Origin: Gemmatimonadota bacterium
Lineage (GTDB): Bacteria; Gemmatimonadota; Gemmatimonadetes; Palauibacterales; Palauibacteraceae
Direction: 5' to 3'
NCBI GenBank assembly: GCA_022825725.1
Contig: JAJDWE010000075.1
Coordinates: 107,501-171,500, forward strand
DNA: 64,000 nucleotides
Numbering within the stretch: position 1 is the first letter of the stretch; each line of letters begins with the position of its first letter. Both the position numbers and the translations under genes were made by a program. The notes beneath the pieces are model-generated. The model was not told the DNA's origin, ran no database searches, and saw nothing but the letters and a program-made list of their open reading frames with translations. Positions 17,410 through 25,921 of the stretch are shown here, piece after piece.

Positions 17410-19176
17410 TTAGTGGCTGCCGGCGGCCGGGCTCACGACATCCGGCCGTTCGTTCTGCGCCAGCCAGTCCTTGTCCTCCACATCCGGGTGGCTGTACTCG
17501 TGCGGCCCGTGGTAGACGACGGGGACCTCTTCCCAGTTGCCGTGCTTGGGCGGCGAGGGCGTCTGCCATTCCAGCGTCGTCGCGTTCCACGGGTTCGCCC
17601 CGGCCTTCTTTCCCTTCTTCAGGCTCCAGAAGAAGTTGAACGCGAACAGGAAGCCGGACGCGAAGAGTCCGAACGCCGCCCACGTGATGAGGGCGTTCGT
17701 GTCCTCGATGCCCTGCAGGTGCGCGTAGCCGGTGGAGTCGTAGATGCGCCGCATCATCCCCACCATCCCCACGCCGTGCATCGGGAAGAAGACCAGGTTG
17801 AAGAAGACGAAGGTGAGCCAGAAGTGGATCTTGCCCATCGTCTCGTTCATCAGCCGGCCGAACATCTTCGGATACCAGAAGTAGATCGCCCCGAAGAGCG
17901 CGAACAGGCTTCCTCCGAACAGCACGTAGTGGATGTGCGCGACGATGAAGTACGTGTCGTGGATGTAGATGTCGACCGGCGTCGAGGCCATGAAGACCCC
18001 CGACAGGCCTCCGATCGCGAACATCGCCACGAACCCGATCGCGAACAGCATCGCCGAGTGCAACTGGAGGTTCCCGCGCCACATCGTGCCCATCCAGTTG
18101 AACGTCTTGATCGCGGAGGGCACGGCGATGAAGAGCGTCGAGACCGTGAACGCGAGTCCCAGCGTCGGGTTCATCCCGCTCTGGAACATGTGGTGGCCCC
18201 ACACGATGAAGCCGAGGAAAGCGATCGAGACGAGCGCCAGGACCATCGCCTTGTACCCGAACACCGGCTTCCGCGAGCCTACGGAGAGGATCTCGGAGGT
18301 GAAGCCCATGGCCGGGAGGATGAGGATGTAGACCTCCGGGTGGCCGAAGAACCAGAACAGGTGCTGCCACAGGAGCGGCTGTCCGCCCCCCTCCGGGAGG
18401 AAGAAGCTCGTTCCGATCGTCTGGTCGAAGATGAGCATGATCCCCGCCGCCGAGAGCACGGGCATGGCGAGCAGCGCGAGGATCGCCGTGATGAACAGCG
18501 ACCAGATGGTCAGCGGCATGCGCATCCAGGTCATGCCCGGCGCGCGCATGTTGATCGTCGTCGTGATGTAGTTCACCGAGCCCAGGATCGAGGAGAGCCC
18601 GATGAAGACGAGCGCCACCAGCCACAGGATCTGTCCCAGGCCGACGCCGGTCAGGTCGGGACGGGCACTGAGCGGCGCGTAGAGCGTCCACCCGGCCCCC
18701 GCCGCGCCTCCCAGCACGAAGAAGCTCGCCAGGGTGAGGATGCCGGCCGGCACCATGGCCCAGAAGGAGAGCATGTTCAGCCGCGGGAACGCCATGTCGT
18801 GCGTCCCCAGCTGCAGCGGGATGAGGTAGTTCGCCCACACGCCCACGAGCATCGGCATGATGGCGAGGAACACCATCACCGAGCCGTGCATCGTGACAAG
18901 GGCGTTGTAGAACTCCGGCAGGATGTACCCGCTCGCCACCATCGTCTCCGGGAAGATCCCGCCCAGCGGCAGTTCGCCCCGCGCCGGCCATGCGATCTGG
19001 TATCGCATGAGCATCGCCAGCAATCCCCCGATCATCAGGAAGAAGAGCGTGTAGATCAGGAACTGGATCGCGATGACCTTGTGGTCGGTCGAGAAGATGT
19101 ACTTGCGCAGGAACGACTGCTCGTGCTCCTCGTGCAGGATCGCCTGCCCGGTCGCCTCCGCTACGATCGTCGCCAT
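17410..19176 (-). CDS. ctaD: Cytochrome c oxidase subunit I (A-family haem-copper oxidase)
   Basis: The catalytic subunit, reducing O2 at a haem-CuB site and pumping protons. The 588-aa product has about twelve helices. Low-spin haem His is in VTMHGSVMVFL. CuB ligands are in WFFGHPEVYIL (with the cross-linked Tyr and the family Glu) and WGHHMFQSGM. High-spin and low-spin haem His residues are in FIVAHIHYVLFGG. The NPT-like FYNALVTMHG and AGAGWTLYAPLS also fit. The GHPEVY Glu places it among A-family, D-channel-type oxidases. It lies between subunit II and III genes. Confidence 0.97.
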   Translation of the reverse strand: MATIVAEATGQAILHEEHEQSFLRKYIFSTDHKVIAIQFLIYTLFFLMIGGLLAMLMRYQIAWPARGELPLGGIFPETMVASGYILPEFYNALVTMHGSVMVFLAIMPMLVGVWANYLIPLQLGTHDMAFPRLNMLSFWAMVPAGILTLASFFVLGGAAGAGWTLYAPLSARPDLTGVGLGQILWLVALVFIGLSSILGSVNYITTTINMRAPGMTWMRMPLTIWSLFITAILALLAMPVLSAAGIMLIFDQTIGTSFFLPEGGGQPLLWQHLFWFFGHPEVYILILPAMGFTSEILSVGSRKPVFGYKAMVLALVSIAFLGFIVWGHHMFQSGMNPTLGLAFTVSTLFIAVPSAIKTFNWMGTMWRGNLQLHSAMLFAIGFVAMFAIGGLSGVFMASTPVDIYIHDTYFIVAHIHYVLFGGSLFALFGAIYFWYPKMFGRLMNETMGKIHFWLTFVFFNLVFFPMHGVGMVGMMRRIYDSTGYAHLQGIEDTNALITWAAFGLFASGFLFAFNFFWSLKKGKKAGANPWNATTLEWQTPSPPKHGNWEEVPVVYHGPHEYSHPDVEDKDWLAQNERPDVVSPAAGSH

Positions 19177-19191
19177 ATCAGCCTTTCTCGA

Positions 19192-19863
19192 TCACTGGGC
19201 GGTCTCCGTCGCCCGGCTGGCCTGCCAGGCGTCGAAGTCCGCCGCGCTGTGCACGGTTACGCTCGCCATCATGTAGTAGTGGCCCAGGCCACACAGCTCG
19301 GCGCACGCGATCTCGAAGTTCCCGGTCTGGGTCGCGTCGAACCACACCGGGATCGTCATGCCCGGAACCGCATCCTGCTTCACGCGCAGCTCCGGGATGA
19401 AGAAGGAGTGAATCACGTCCTCGGATTCGAGGAGGATCGTGATGTCCTCGTTCACCGGGAAGTGGAACTGGTTGAGGACCGTGAAGTCATCCGCCGTCCC
19501 CAGCGTCCGGTCCATGCCGGGATAGGTGATGTTCCACTCGAACTGCTTGCCGACGACGAGGAACTCGAGCGCGTCCGCCGGGCGGTTGGACGCGCCCTTG
19601 ATGTCCTGCCACACGGCGGCCGAGTAGACGCCGAGGATCGCGATGATGATCGCCGGGATCACCGTCCAGATGATCTCCACCTTGTTCGATCCGTGCGTGT
19701 AGTGCGCCCTGGCTCCTTCGCGTCCCCGGTACTTGATGCAGAACCAGAGGATCCCGCCCTCGACCAGGAGGAACGCGATTCCGGTGATGACGAGGATGAT
19801 CCAGAACAACTGGTCGATCACGACGCCGAATGTCGAATAGTTCGGGGGCAGCGCCCAATCCAC
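19192..19863 (-). CDS. ctaC: Cytochrome c oxidase subunit II (CuA subunit)
   Basis: Accepts electrons from cytochrome c through a binuclear CuA centre facing the periplasm. The 223-aa product has two N-terminal helices (QLFWIILVITGIAFLLVEGGIL; IIWTVIPAIIIAILGVYS) and a cupredoxin domain with IHSFFIPELRVKQDA and the full CuA set CAELCGLGHYYM. No cytochrome c domain is fused to its C-terminus, so the electron donor must be a separate protein, possibly one of the c-type cytochromes encoded just upstream. Confidence 0.97.
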   Translation of the reverse strand: MDWALPPNYSTFGVVIDQLFWIILVITGIAFLLVEGGILWFCIKYRGREGARAHYTHGSNKVEIIWTVIPAIIIAILGVYSAAVWQDIKGASNRPADALEFLVVGKQFEWNITYPGMDRTLGTADDFTVLNQFHFPVNEDITILLESEDVIHSFFIPELRVKQDAVPGMTIPVWFDATQTGNFEIACAELCGLGHYYMMASVTVHSAADFDAWQASRATETAQ

Positions 19864-19954
19864 GAGCTATCTCCTTCCAGGTGAGCCCTTCGGGGGAACG
19901 GGAACGCGAGCGGGACCGGGCGGCCGCTCGGGCCGCCGGATCCCGCGCCTGGAT

Positions 19955-20818
19955 TTACTGGGTGCGCTCCACCCGGATGCGATTCGTACCGTGCTCGAGC
20001 ACGAGCGCTTCGCCCATGGGGACGTCGGCGCCCATCATCTCGCCGCTGTAGTCGAACGAGGCTTCGGCCGTCCCGCCCGCCGTGACGGTCACGCTCGACG
20101 TCATCGTGCCGAACTCCTCGTGCCACGCCGTCATCGTGTAGTCGCCGGCGGGCACGTTGGCGATCGAGTAGCTCCCGTCGGCGCCCGTCACCGCGAAGTA
20201 CGGGTGGTCGACGACGCCGATGTACGCCTGCATCCAGCCGTGCACGTCACAGCGCACCGGAACCATCACCTCGGCCACGGCGAAGCGCTGCGTGCTCGTG
20301 ATCCCCGCCCGGGGCTGGCTGATGTTGAAGCCGCGGTTCTCGGTCGGGGTGGCGTTGATGTTGTGGAGCAGGTTGTCGCTGTTCGAGATCTCGATGTCCT
20401 GCCCGCTCTGGACGCCGAGCACGTGCGGCGTGTAGCGGCAGTTCACCTGGTCGAGCGACGCGGCGCCCGACGCGGCCGGCGCGCCGGAGACCCCCTCGCT
20501 CAGGTAGACGAACACGTTGGCGAGGCCGCCACCGGACACGAGGACGTTCTGGGCCATGGGCCCGTCCGCGCCGTAGCCGGCGGCGCAATCCGCCTCGGTC
20601 GACATGTCGATGGCCTCCATCGTCGGGACCATCCCGCCGAAGTTGGCCATGCCCGAGATCGTACCCACCGTGGACGGATCCACCGCGGCGGCGGCCGGCG
20701 CCGCTTCGCCCGCGTCGTCCCCCGCCCCTTCGGACGATCCGCCGCCACCGCCGCCACAGGCGGCCATCGCCGCGACGGCCAGCAGGACGGCCGAGCGGTT
20801 CCAGAAATGCGATCGCAT
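19955..20818 (-). CDS. Cupredoxin-like lipoprotein with a carboxypeptidase-regulatory-like tail
   Basis: A 287-aa product with a lipoprotein signal (AVLLAVAAMAAC then poly-Gly). Residues about 50-215 form a plastocyanin-like domain with a possible Cu set: His in LLHNINATP, Cys and His in VRCDVHGWM, and the Met. A beta-sandwich repeat follows (GADGSYSIANVPAGDYTM), as in carboxypeptidase regulatory-like domains. GGAGGT six bases before ATG 20818 is a strong ribosome binding site and fixes the start. It sits between the oxidase subunit II gene and the cytochrome genes, so electron transfer to either oxidase is plausible. Confidence 0.85.
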   Translation of the reverse strand: MRSHFWNRSAVLLAVAAMAACGGGGGGSSEGAGDDAGEAAPAAAAVDPSTVGTISGMANFGGMVPTMEAIDMSTEADCAAGYGADGPMAQNVLVSGGGLANVFVYLSEGVSGAPAASGAASLDQVNCRYTPHVLGVQSGQDIEISNSDNLLHNINATPTENRGFNISQPRAGITSTQRFAVAEVMVPVRCDVHGWMQAYIGVVDHPYFAVTGADGSYSIANVPAGDYTMTAWHEEFGTMTSSVTVTAGGTAEASFDYSGEMMGADVPMGEALVLEHGTNRIRVERTQ

Positions 20819-20880
20819 TGACTTACCTCCGTACGAGAAGCTGTTGCGCAATTGGCTGTTGAGAGCCCTTCCCCGTTGCT

Positions 20881-22443
20881 TCATCGATCCCTCCGACGGT
20901 CCTGGGCCCGGCGCACGAGAACGAGACCGAAGGCCCCCGTCAAGAGCATGGCCAGCAGGGGCGTCACGACGACCGTGCTGGATGCCGGAGGTTCGAGGAG
21001 AATGTAATACCACGTGCTCACGGAACTCCGCTTTCCGACCTCGGCGCTGGACCCATCCCACGCCTGGAAAGCGATGGGCGTCGGGGTGCCCTCCACGAAG
21101 TCGAGGCCGTCGCTTTCGACCTCGATCGGGCGGCGGACATAGAGCGTCCAGCGTCCTTCCTCCCACGTCGCCTCTCCCGCCACCGGATCCTCGGCGAGCG
21201 GTTCGACGGAGTCCAGGCCCCGGCCGCGTGCCGCGCCGACGCCGGTCTCCGAATCCCACGTCCAGAGATAGACCGGCTCCCGGGCATCTCCCATCAGGAA
21301 GTACGGCCGGTCGGTGCCCTCGGGCATTTCGAAGGGGAACTGGAGGAGCACGGCGTCCGGGGGCCGCACGGTGGGCGCGCCGGCGCTGTCGAGGGCGATC
21401 GGCTCCGCTCCGTCCAGATCGAGCGCGGCCGTGATCTTGTTCTGCCACTCGTCCCAGTTCGGGTCCGGGCTGTTCGACGGGTCGTTCCACTGCACGCGCA
21501 GCGCGACGTCGATTCCGTCGTGAAGCCCCTGCACCCAGAGTCCGTCGACCGTGGGCGCGAAGTTGCGCGGCAGCTGGACGACCTGGCCTGACAGCGGGAA
21601 ATGGAAGGCCTCGACGCCCGCCCAGGCCTCTTCCCCGCCATCGGCGGGAAGCCCGCCCTCGGCACGCCCGACGCGGATCACCTCCCGCAGCGGCGGCATC
21701 TCGCGCGGCCCGAACGAGGCGAGGTAGTGCGCCAGCTGCCAGACCTCGTCAGGCGAGACGACGCCGGAGTTCATGGCGTCGATTGCCGACGGCATCGGAG
21801 TGCCGTCGAGCCCCGTCAACATCCTCGTGTGCATGTCTTCGACGCTGCTGCCGCCGTTGAAGACCCACGCCTCCGTGAGGTCGGCCGCACGAATGGGGAG
21901 ACCCCGCCAGTCCTCCAGCGTCGGCGCCGAGGTCCCGTCGCCCCGCCCGGAGAGGCCGTGGCACTCTTCGCACAGCATCGTGAGATACGCCGCCGCCCCC
22001 GCCTCGATCGCGGCGGGACCGCCGCCGGGATCCGATCCGAAGTCCAGCGGCTCGGGGGCGGGACCCTGGGCGAAGAACCTCGAGAAGCTCTTCAGGTAGA
22101 CGATGACGTCGTCGATTTCCTGGTCCGTGAGATTGGGCCAGCCCGGCATCGTCGTGCCGGGGAGGCCGTTCTCGATCGCGAACCGGATGTCGGCGTCCGT
22201 CGGGAGTTGTCCGCTCCCGGTCGTCCGGATCTGGTAGAGCGCCTGCGCAAAATCGCGCGGCCGCGGCAGCATCGACGCGGCGGCCGAGCCATCCCCCTGC
22301 CCGGCTTCGCCGTGACACTCCGCGCACCAGCGGTCGTACACGACCTTGCCCGCGGCGGCCGCGTCCTGCTGCCCCACCAGCGCGGGCGGTGCGGCCGCGA
22401 AGAGGGCGAGGAGCACGATTCCCGTTCCGCGCGGCGCCCTCAT
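20881..22443 (-). CDS. Dihaem cytochrome c with an ethylbenzene-dehydrogenase-type haem-binding domain
   Basis: A 520-aa exported product with a signal peptide (VLLALFAAAPPALVGQ). Two cytochrome c domains follow, with CAECH and CEECH and distal Met in TTMPGW and TPMPSA. Residues about 260-480 resemble the gamma subunit of type II DMSO-reductase-family enzymes (VALRVQWNDPSNSPDPNWDEW, DAVLLQFPFEMPE, VYLWTWDSE), which binds haem b through Met and Lys. A C-terminal helix (VVVTPLLAMLLTGAFGLVLV) anchors it. The ATG overlaps the preceding stop (ATGA). It is likely a subunit of a respiratory complex with the CydA-like protein encoded upstream. Confidence 0.87.
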   Translation of the reverse strand: MRAPRGTGIVLLALFAAAPPALVGQQDAAAAGKVVYDRWCAECHGEAGQGDGSAAASMLPRPRDFAQALYQIRTTGSGQLPTDADIRFAIENGLPGTTMPGWPNLTDQEIDDVIVYLKSFSRFFAQGPAPEPLDFGSDPGGGPAAIEAGAAAYLTMLCEECHGLSGRGDGTSAPTLEDWRGLPIRAADLTEAWVFNGGSSVEDMHTRMLTGLDGTPMPSAIDAMNSGVVSPDEVWQLAHYLASFGPREMPPLREVIRVGRAEGGLPADGGEEAWAGVEAFHFPLSGQVVQLPRNFAPTVDGLWVQGLHDGIDVALRVQWNDPSNSPDPNWDEWQNKITAALDLDGAEPIALDSAGAPTVRPPDAVLLQFPFEMPEGTDRPYFLMGDAREPVYLWTWDSETGVGAARGRGLDSVEPLAEDPVAGEATWEEGRWTLYVRRPIEVESDGLDFVEGTPTPIAFQAWDGSSAEVGKRSSVSTWYYILLEPPASSTVVVTPLLAMLLTGAFGLVLVRRAQDRRRDR

Positions 22444-23231
22444 TCGTGCCCCCCTTCCTCTTCCCACGTGCGCGGCGGGAACCCCGTCTGATCGTAGAGA
22501 TAGAGGATCGTCGCCCATATCTCGTCCTGCTCGAGGATCGTCTCCCAGGCCGGCATCGCCGAGTCCCACGGCGTCCCCTCGCGCGGGAGGCCGGGGCCGC
22601 CCTTGACGATGCGCCAGAATACGTAGCTCTCCGTGAGCTGGGGCAGGTTGCCCGAACTCGTGAAGTCGGCGGGGACCGGGTTGAAGGCCTGCGCGTAGTG
22701 TCCCTGGCCGTCGAGCAGGTCGCCGTGGCAGGGCACGCAGTTTCGCACGTAGATCCGCTTGCCGACCGCCAGGTGCTCCTCCATGGAGCCTTCCTCGCGC
22801 AGCGGATTCTCGAGCCCCGTCAGCTCGATTGTTTCGCCGCGGAAGGTGAGCTGGTTCGGCGGCGCGGGGTGTACTGCCCGCAGCGTGGCAGGCGCGGCGT
22901 AGCTCGGCTTCACGCGCTCGTAGGCAAGCCAGCCGATCAGGACCGGGAAGGCGACCATGAGGATGCCGCGCACCGTCCGCCGGTCGGGCTGCACCATCGT
23001 CGCGCGGATCGGCTCGCGGAAGCGCTGCCACCGCTCCTCGTCCGCGCTCATGTAGAGGAGGACGCCGACGAGCACGATCAGCATGTACTCCACGATGACC
23101 GAACTCGGGACCGGCGCGCTCGCGACGCCGATGACCGGGAGCACGTACCCGATCACGTACTCGAACGCGACGTAGGACGCCACGACCACGATCGCGCCCT
23201 GCCAGAACGGGTGGGACAGGTAACGTCTCAT
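22440..23231 (-). CDS. Membrane-anchored monohaem cytochrome c
   Basis: A 263-aa product with three N-terminal helices (AIVVVASYVAFEYVIGYVLPVI; VEYMLIVLVGVLLYM; ILMVAFPVLIGWLAY) and a cytochrome c domain. The haem site is CVPCH in RIYVRNCVPCHGDLLDGQG, and the likely axial Met is in SAMPAWETIL. The ATG overlaps the stop of the next cytochrome gene, and its own stop overlaps the dihaem gene, so three cytochromes are translated together. It probably relays electrons between a donor and the CydA-like subunit. Confidence 0.88.
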   Translation of the reverse strand: MRRYLSHPFWQGAIVVVASYVAFEYVIGYVLPVIGVASAPVPSSVIVEYMLIVLVGVLLYMSADEERWQRFREPIRATMVQPDRRTVRGILMVAFPVLIGWLAYERVKPSYAAPATLRAVHPAPPNQLTFRGETIELTGLENPLREEGSMEEHLAVGKRIYVRNCVPCHGDLLDGQGHYAQAFNPVPADFTSSGNLPQLTESYVFWRIVKGGPGLPREGTPWDSAMPAWETILEQDEIWATILYLYDQTGFPPRTWEEEGGHE

Positions 23232-24064
23232 CGGCTACCTCCCGCGCTGTCGGGCGGGACTTCGGCCGCGTCGCCGGGCGCCTCCGCGCCGGCTCCCGAG
23301 CCTCCCACGAAGAAGTCCACGAGCACATCGAGTTCCACCGGAGACATGAGATCGCCGAAGATCGTCGGCATCGTCCCGGCGAAGGCGGAGTATTCCTCGT
23401 TGATCGTCGCCATCGGATCCACGATCCCCTCGCGGACGACGGCGGGGTCCTGTCCCCGCAGTTCCTCGAAGGGGGGGGCGACCATGCCGCCCTCCCCGCC
23501 GAGCGCGTGGCAGGCGAGGCAGCCCTGCGCCGTGATCAGCGCGACCGCGTCGACCTGGTTCGGATCGGTGACGGCGACCGGCGGCGGCGCAGCGGCGGCC
23601 GCGTCGTCGGCGGCCAGCGCCGCGGCGAAGTCGTCCGCGTTCACCGTGATCTCGCCGCCCTGCGATTCCAGGAAGGCGACGAGCGTCCACAGCTCGGCCT
23701 GCGACGAAACGATGCTCTGATCGATCATGATGGGGTCGAAGCCCTCCACGATGTAGGCCGTCGGGTTGACCAGAGACTCCCACAGGTAGTCCTTGCAGCT
23801 CTGCCCGGGGACGCGCGTCGCGCACACGCCGCCCACCACTCCGAGGAGATCCGGGGCGCGCGTGCCGAGGCCGTGGCACGCCGTGCAGCCGCCCGCCCCC
23901 GCGTAGATCTCTTCACCGATCGCCGCCAGCTCCTCGGGCGGCATGTCCGCGCTGAGCACGATTTCCCGCGGCACCGCCGACTGCACCTGCGGGATCACGT
24001 TCGCCACGAAGGTGAACACCGCCAGCGTCGCCACAACCGTGAACAGGATTTTCAGGTTCGTCAT
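23228..24064 (-). CDS. Dihaem cytochrome c with N-terminal membrane anchor
   Basis: A 278-aa product anchored by ILFTVVATLAVFTFVANVI. Two cytochrome c domains carry CTACH (in GAGGCTACHGLG) and CLACH (in AQGCLACHALGG), with a low-complexity Ala/Pro linker between. The first domain has an extra Cys pair (VCATRVPGQSCKDY). Axial Met candidates lie in FDPIMIDQ and AGTMPTIFGD. The gene lies 39 nt after the CydA-like gene and overlaps the next cytochrome gene by 4 nt, forming a cassette with five c-type haems in three proteins. Confidence 0.88.
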   Translation of the reverse strand: MTNLKILFTVVATLAVFTFVANVIPQVQSAVPREIVLSADMPPEELAAIGEEIYAGAGGCTACHGLGTRAPDLLGVVGGVCATRVPGQSCKDYLWESLVNPTAYIVEGFDPIMIDQSIVSSQAELWTLVAFLESQGGEITVNADDFAAALAADDAAAAAPPPVAVTDPNQVDAVALITAQGCLACHALGGEGGMVAPPFEELRGQDPAVVREGIVDPMATINEEYSAFAGTMPTIFGDLMSPVELDVLVDFFVGGSGAGAEAPGDAAEVPPDSAGGSR

Positions 24065-24103
24065 CTATCCTCGCCTCGCGTCATCCCCTCTCCGAAACCC
24101 CGC

Positions 24104-25921
24104 TCAATCCACGTCGCCCAGGGCCGGCGACGGCATCGGCTCCCCGAGCGTCCCGTGCCCCTCCGTGCCCTTCGCTTCCGCCTCGGCTTCCTGATAGACG
24201 GAGCGTTCGGCCAGGCCGCCGAGCCAGAAGATGACGCCGACGAGCCCGAAGAAGATGAGCACGCAGATGCTGATGATGGTCGCCGCCGGCCCGAGCGCCG
24301 GCGTGAACGCCTGCTCGCTCGTGTCCCGTATCACCTCGTAGACGTGCCAGTGCTGCCGGATCCCGCTGCGGGCGAAGCCCATCAGCCCCATGAGCCACGT
24401 AAACGTGACGGCAAGGATGAGGAGCGCGTACTGCGACCGGTCCGGCATCCTCCCCCAGCGGATCTCGCCGCGGGACTTCGCGCCCCGGAGCATTGCCATG
24501 TCGATCCCGATGACGAACAGGATCGTCGCCAGGACCGCGAGCACCTGGTAGACGGAGAAACCGATCCGCACGATCGCGGTGACGAAATAGCCGTACACGC
24601 CGTAGAACACGACGACGACGGCGCACAGCGCGAAGGCCGCCCCCTGCAGCATCGTCCCGGCGCGCGCCCACGGCACCACGGGGTCCTTGTTCGCCCTCCG
24701 GTACATGAGGAAGGAGAGGAACGTCGTCAGGATCATCAGGTTGACGGCCGTGTTCTTCGCGCTCATCACGCCGAGCACCTGCAGGAAGGGGTGCCGGATC
24801 CCTCCCATGGCCGCGATCTCGTCGCGGTCGGCGATCATCGTGTTCGGCGTGGCCCACACGATGACCCCCAGCACCAGCACGAGCAGCATCCACTTGATGT
24901 AGGGCTGGAACCGTTCCGCCCCCGGGATCCGTCCCATCCCGATCCACAGGTAGTAGTTCCCCGCGAGGAAGAGGATGCCGATGAGGAAGGCCTGGATGAT
25001 CCAGAGCCAGCTCATGAAGCCGCCCATCATCGTGATGCCCATCTGCTGGCTGAACTCGTAGATCTCGCGTCCGAGCCAGTATCCGGCGAAGGGGAGGACG
25101 ATGAGCGCGCCGATCGCGATGAGGTTGCCGGTGTAGCCCATCCAGTCGTAGTGCGCGCGTTCCTCGTCGGTCCTGCTCGTGAGGAAGCGGTAGGCCGCGT
25201 AGGCGCCGACGATCGCGCCGCCGAAGACGACGTTCGCGAGCAGCCGGTGGATGTTGATGGGCATCCAGGTCGCGTTGTTGATCGCGCTCCACAGCTGGAC
25301 GGTCTGAGGCGCCGTGTCCGCCGTGAGTCCCTCCGGAGGGCTCATCATGTAGGTGAGCCACCCGTTCGCGATGAACATGACGATCGTGCCCCAGATGTTG
25401 AGCATGATCCCCAGGCACCAGTGCACCTTCTTCGCGGCGCCCTTCTTCCACGCGTCCCACCCGTAGTAGTAGAGGTAGAGCGTAAACGATTCGAGGAAGA
25501 AGAGGCCGGCGTACACCCACATCGACGGAGCGAAGATCGCCGTGAGGTACGCCCAGAAGCGCGGGTAGAGCGTCGAGAGGAAGAAGACGAGGATCGCGCC
25601 CCAGATCGCGGTCGCGCTGTAGGCCACGAGCAGGAGGCGGGTGAATTCCTTCGCGAGTTTGTCGTACTTCTCGTCCCCCCCGAACATCCCGATCGCCTCG
25701 ATGACGACGGCGAACATCGGCACGCCGAGCACGAAGGCCGCGAAGAGCAGGTGGAGCTGGGCCGCGATCCAGACCGCGCCGCGACGGTCGAGTCCCAGGA
25801 AGTTGAATTCCCCGTAGTCGGGTCCCGGCACCTGCGCGAGGAGCGGGAGGGCGACCGCGAGTGCGAGGGCGGCGAGCAGTGCGCCGCGGGTCACGACACC
25901 ACGGGTCATCCGACGCTTCAT
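24104..25921 (-). CDS. CydA-like subunit of a non-canonical bd-type oxidase
   Basis: A 605-aa product with at least nine helices, resembling cytochrome bd subunit I. His57 in AAQLHLLFAAFVLG matches His19 of E. coli CydA. Glu144 in GLFFLESFTLYLYYYGW matches Glu107, and His225 in PINIHRLLANVVFGG matches His186. The Glu99, Met393 and Glu445 positions look replaced; the GRQPW-like block reads GIRQHWHVYEV. No cydB is adjacent; cytochrome c genes follow instead. bd families lacking the quinol site and paired with c cytochromes are known. I infer an O2- or NO-reacting complex fed by cytochrome c. The ATG overlaps the radical SAM stop. Confidence 0.82.
   Translation of the reverse strand: MKRRMTRGVVTRGALLAALALAVALPLLAQVPGPDYGEFNFLGLDRRGAVWIAAQLHLLFAAFVLGVPMFAVVIEAIGMFGGDEKYDKLAKEFTRLLLVAYSATAIWGAILVFFLSTLYPRFWAYLTAIFAPSMWVYAGLFFLESFTLYLYYYGWDAWKKGAAKKVHWCLGIMLNIWGTIVMFIANGWLTYMMSPPEGLTADTAPQTVQLWSAINNATWMPINIHRLLANVVFGGAIVGAYAAYRFLTSRTDEERAHYDWMGYTGNLIAIGALIVLPFAGYWLGREIYEFSQQMGITMMGGFMSWLWIIQAFLIGILFLAGNYYLWIGMGRIPGAERFQPYIKWMLLVLVLGVIVWATPNTMIADRDEIAAMGGIRHPFLQVLGVMSAKNTAVNLMILTTFLSFLMYRRANKDPVVPWARAGTMLQGAAFALCAVVVVFYGVYGYFVTAIVRIGFSVYQVLAVLATILFVIGIDMAMLRGAKSRGEIRWGRMPDRSQYALLILAVTFTWLMGLMGFARSGIRQHWHVYEVIRDTSEQAFTPALGPAATIISICVLIFFGLVGVIFWLGGLAERSVYQEAEAEAKGTEGHGTLGEPMPSPALGDVD

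Noticed and set aside
17380-19884. 834-codon plus-strand frame opposite cytochrome oxidase subunit I and II
   Set aside because: A complement artefact: Arg/His/Val-rich, no motifs, and both opposite genes are certain.
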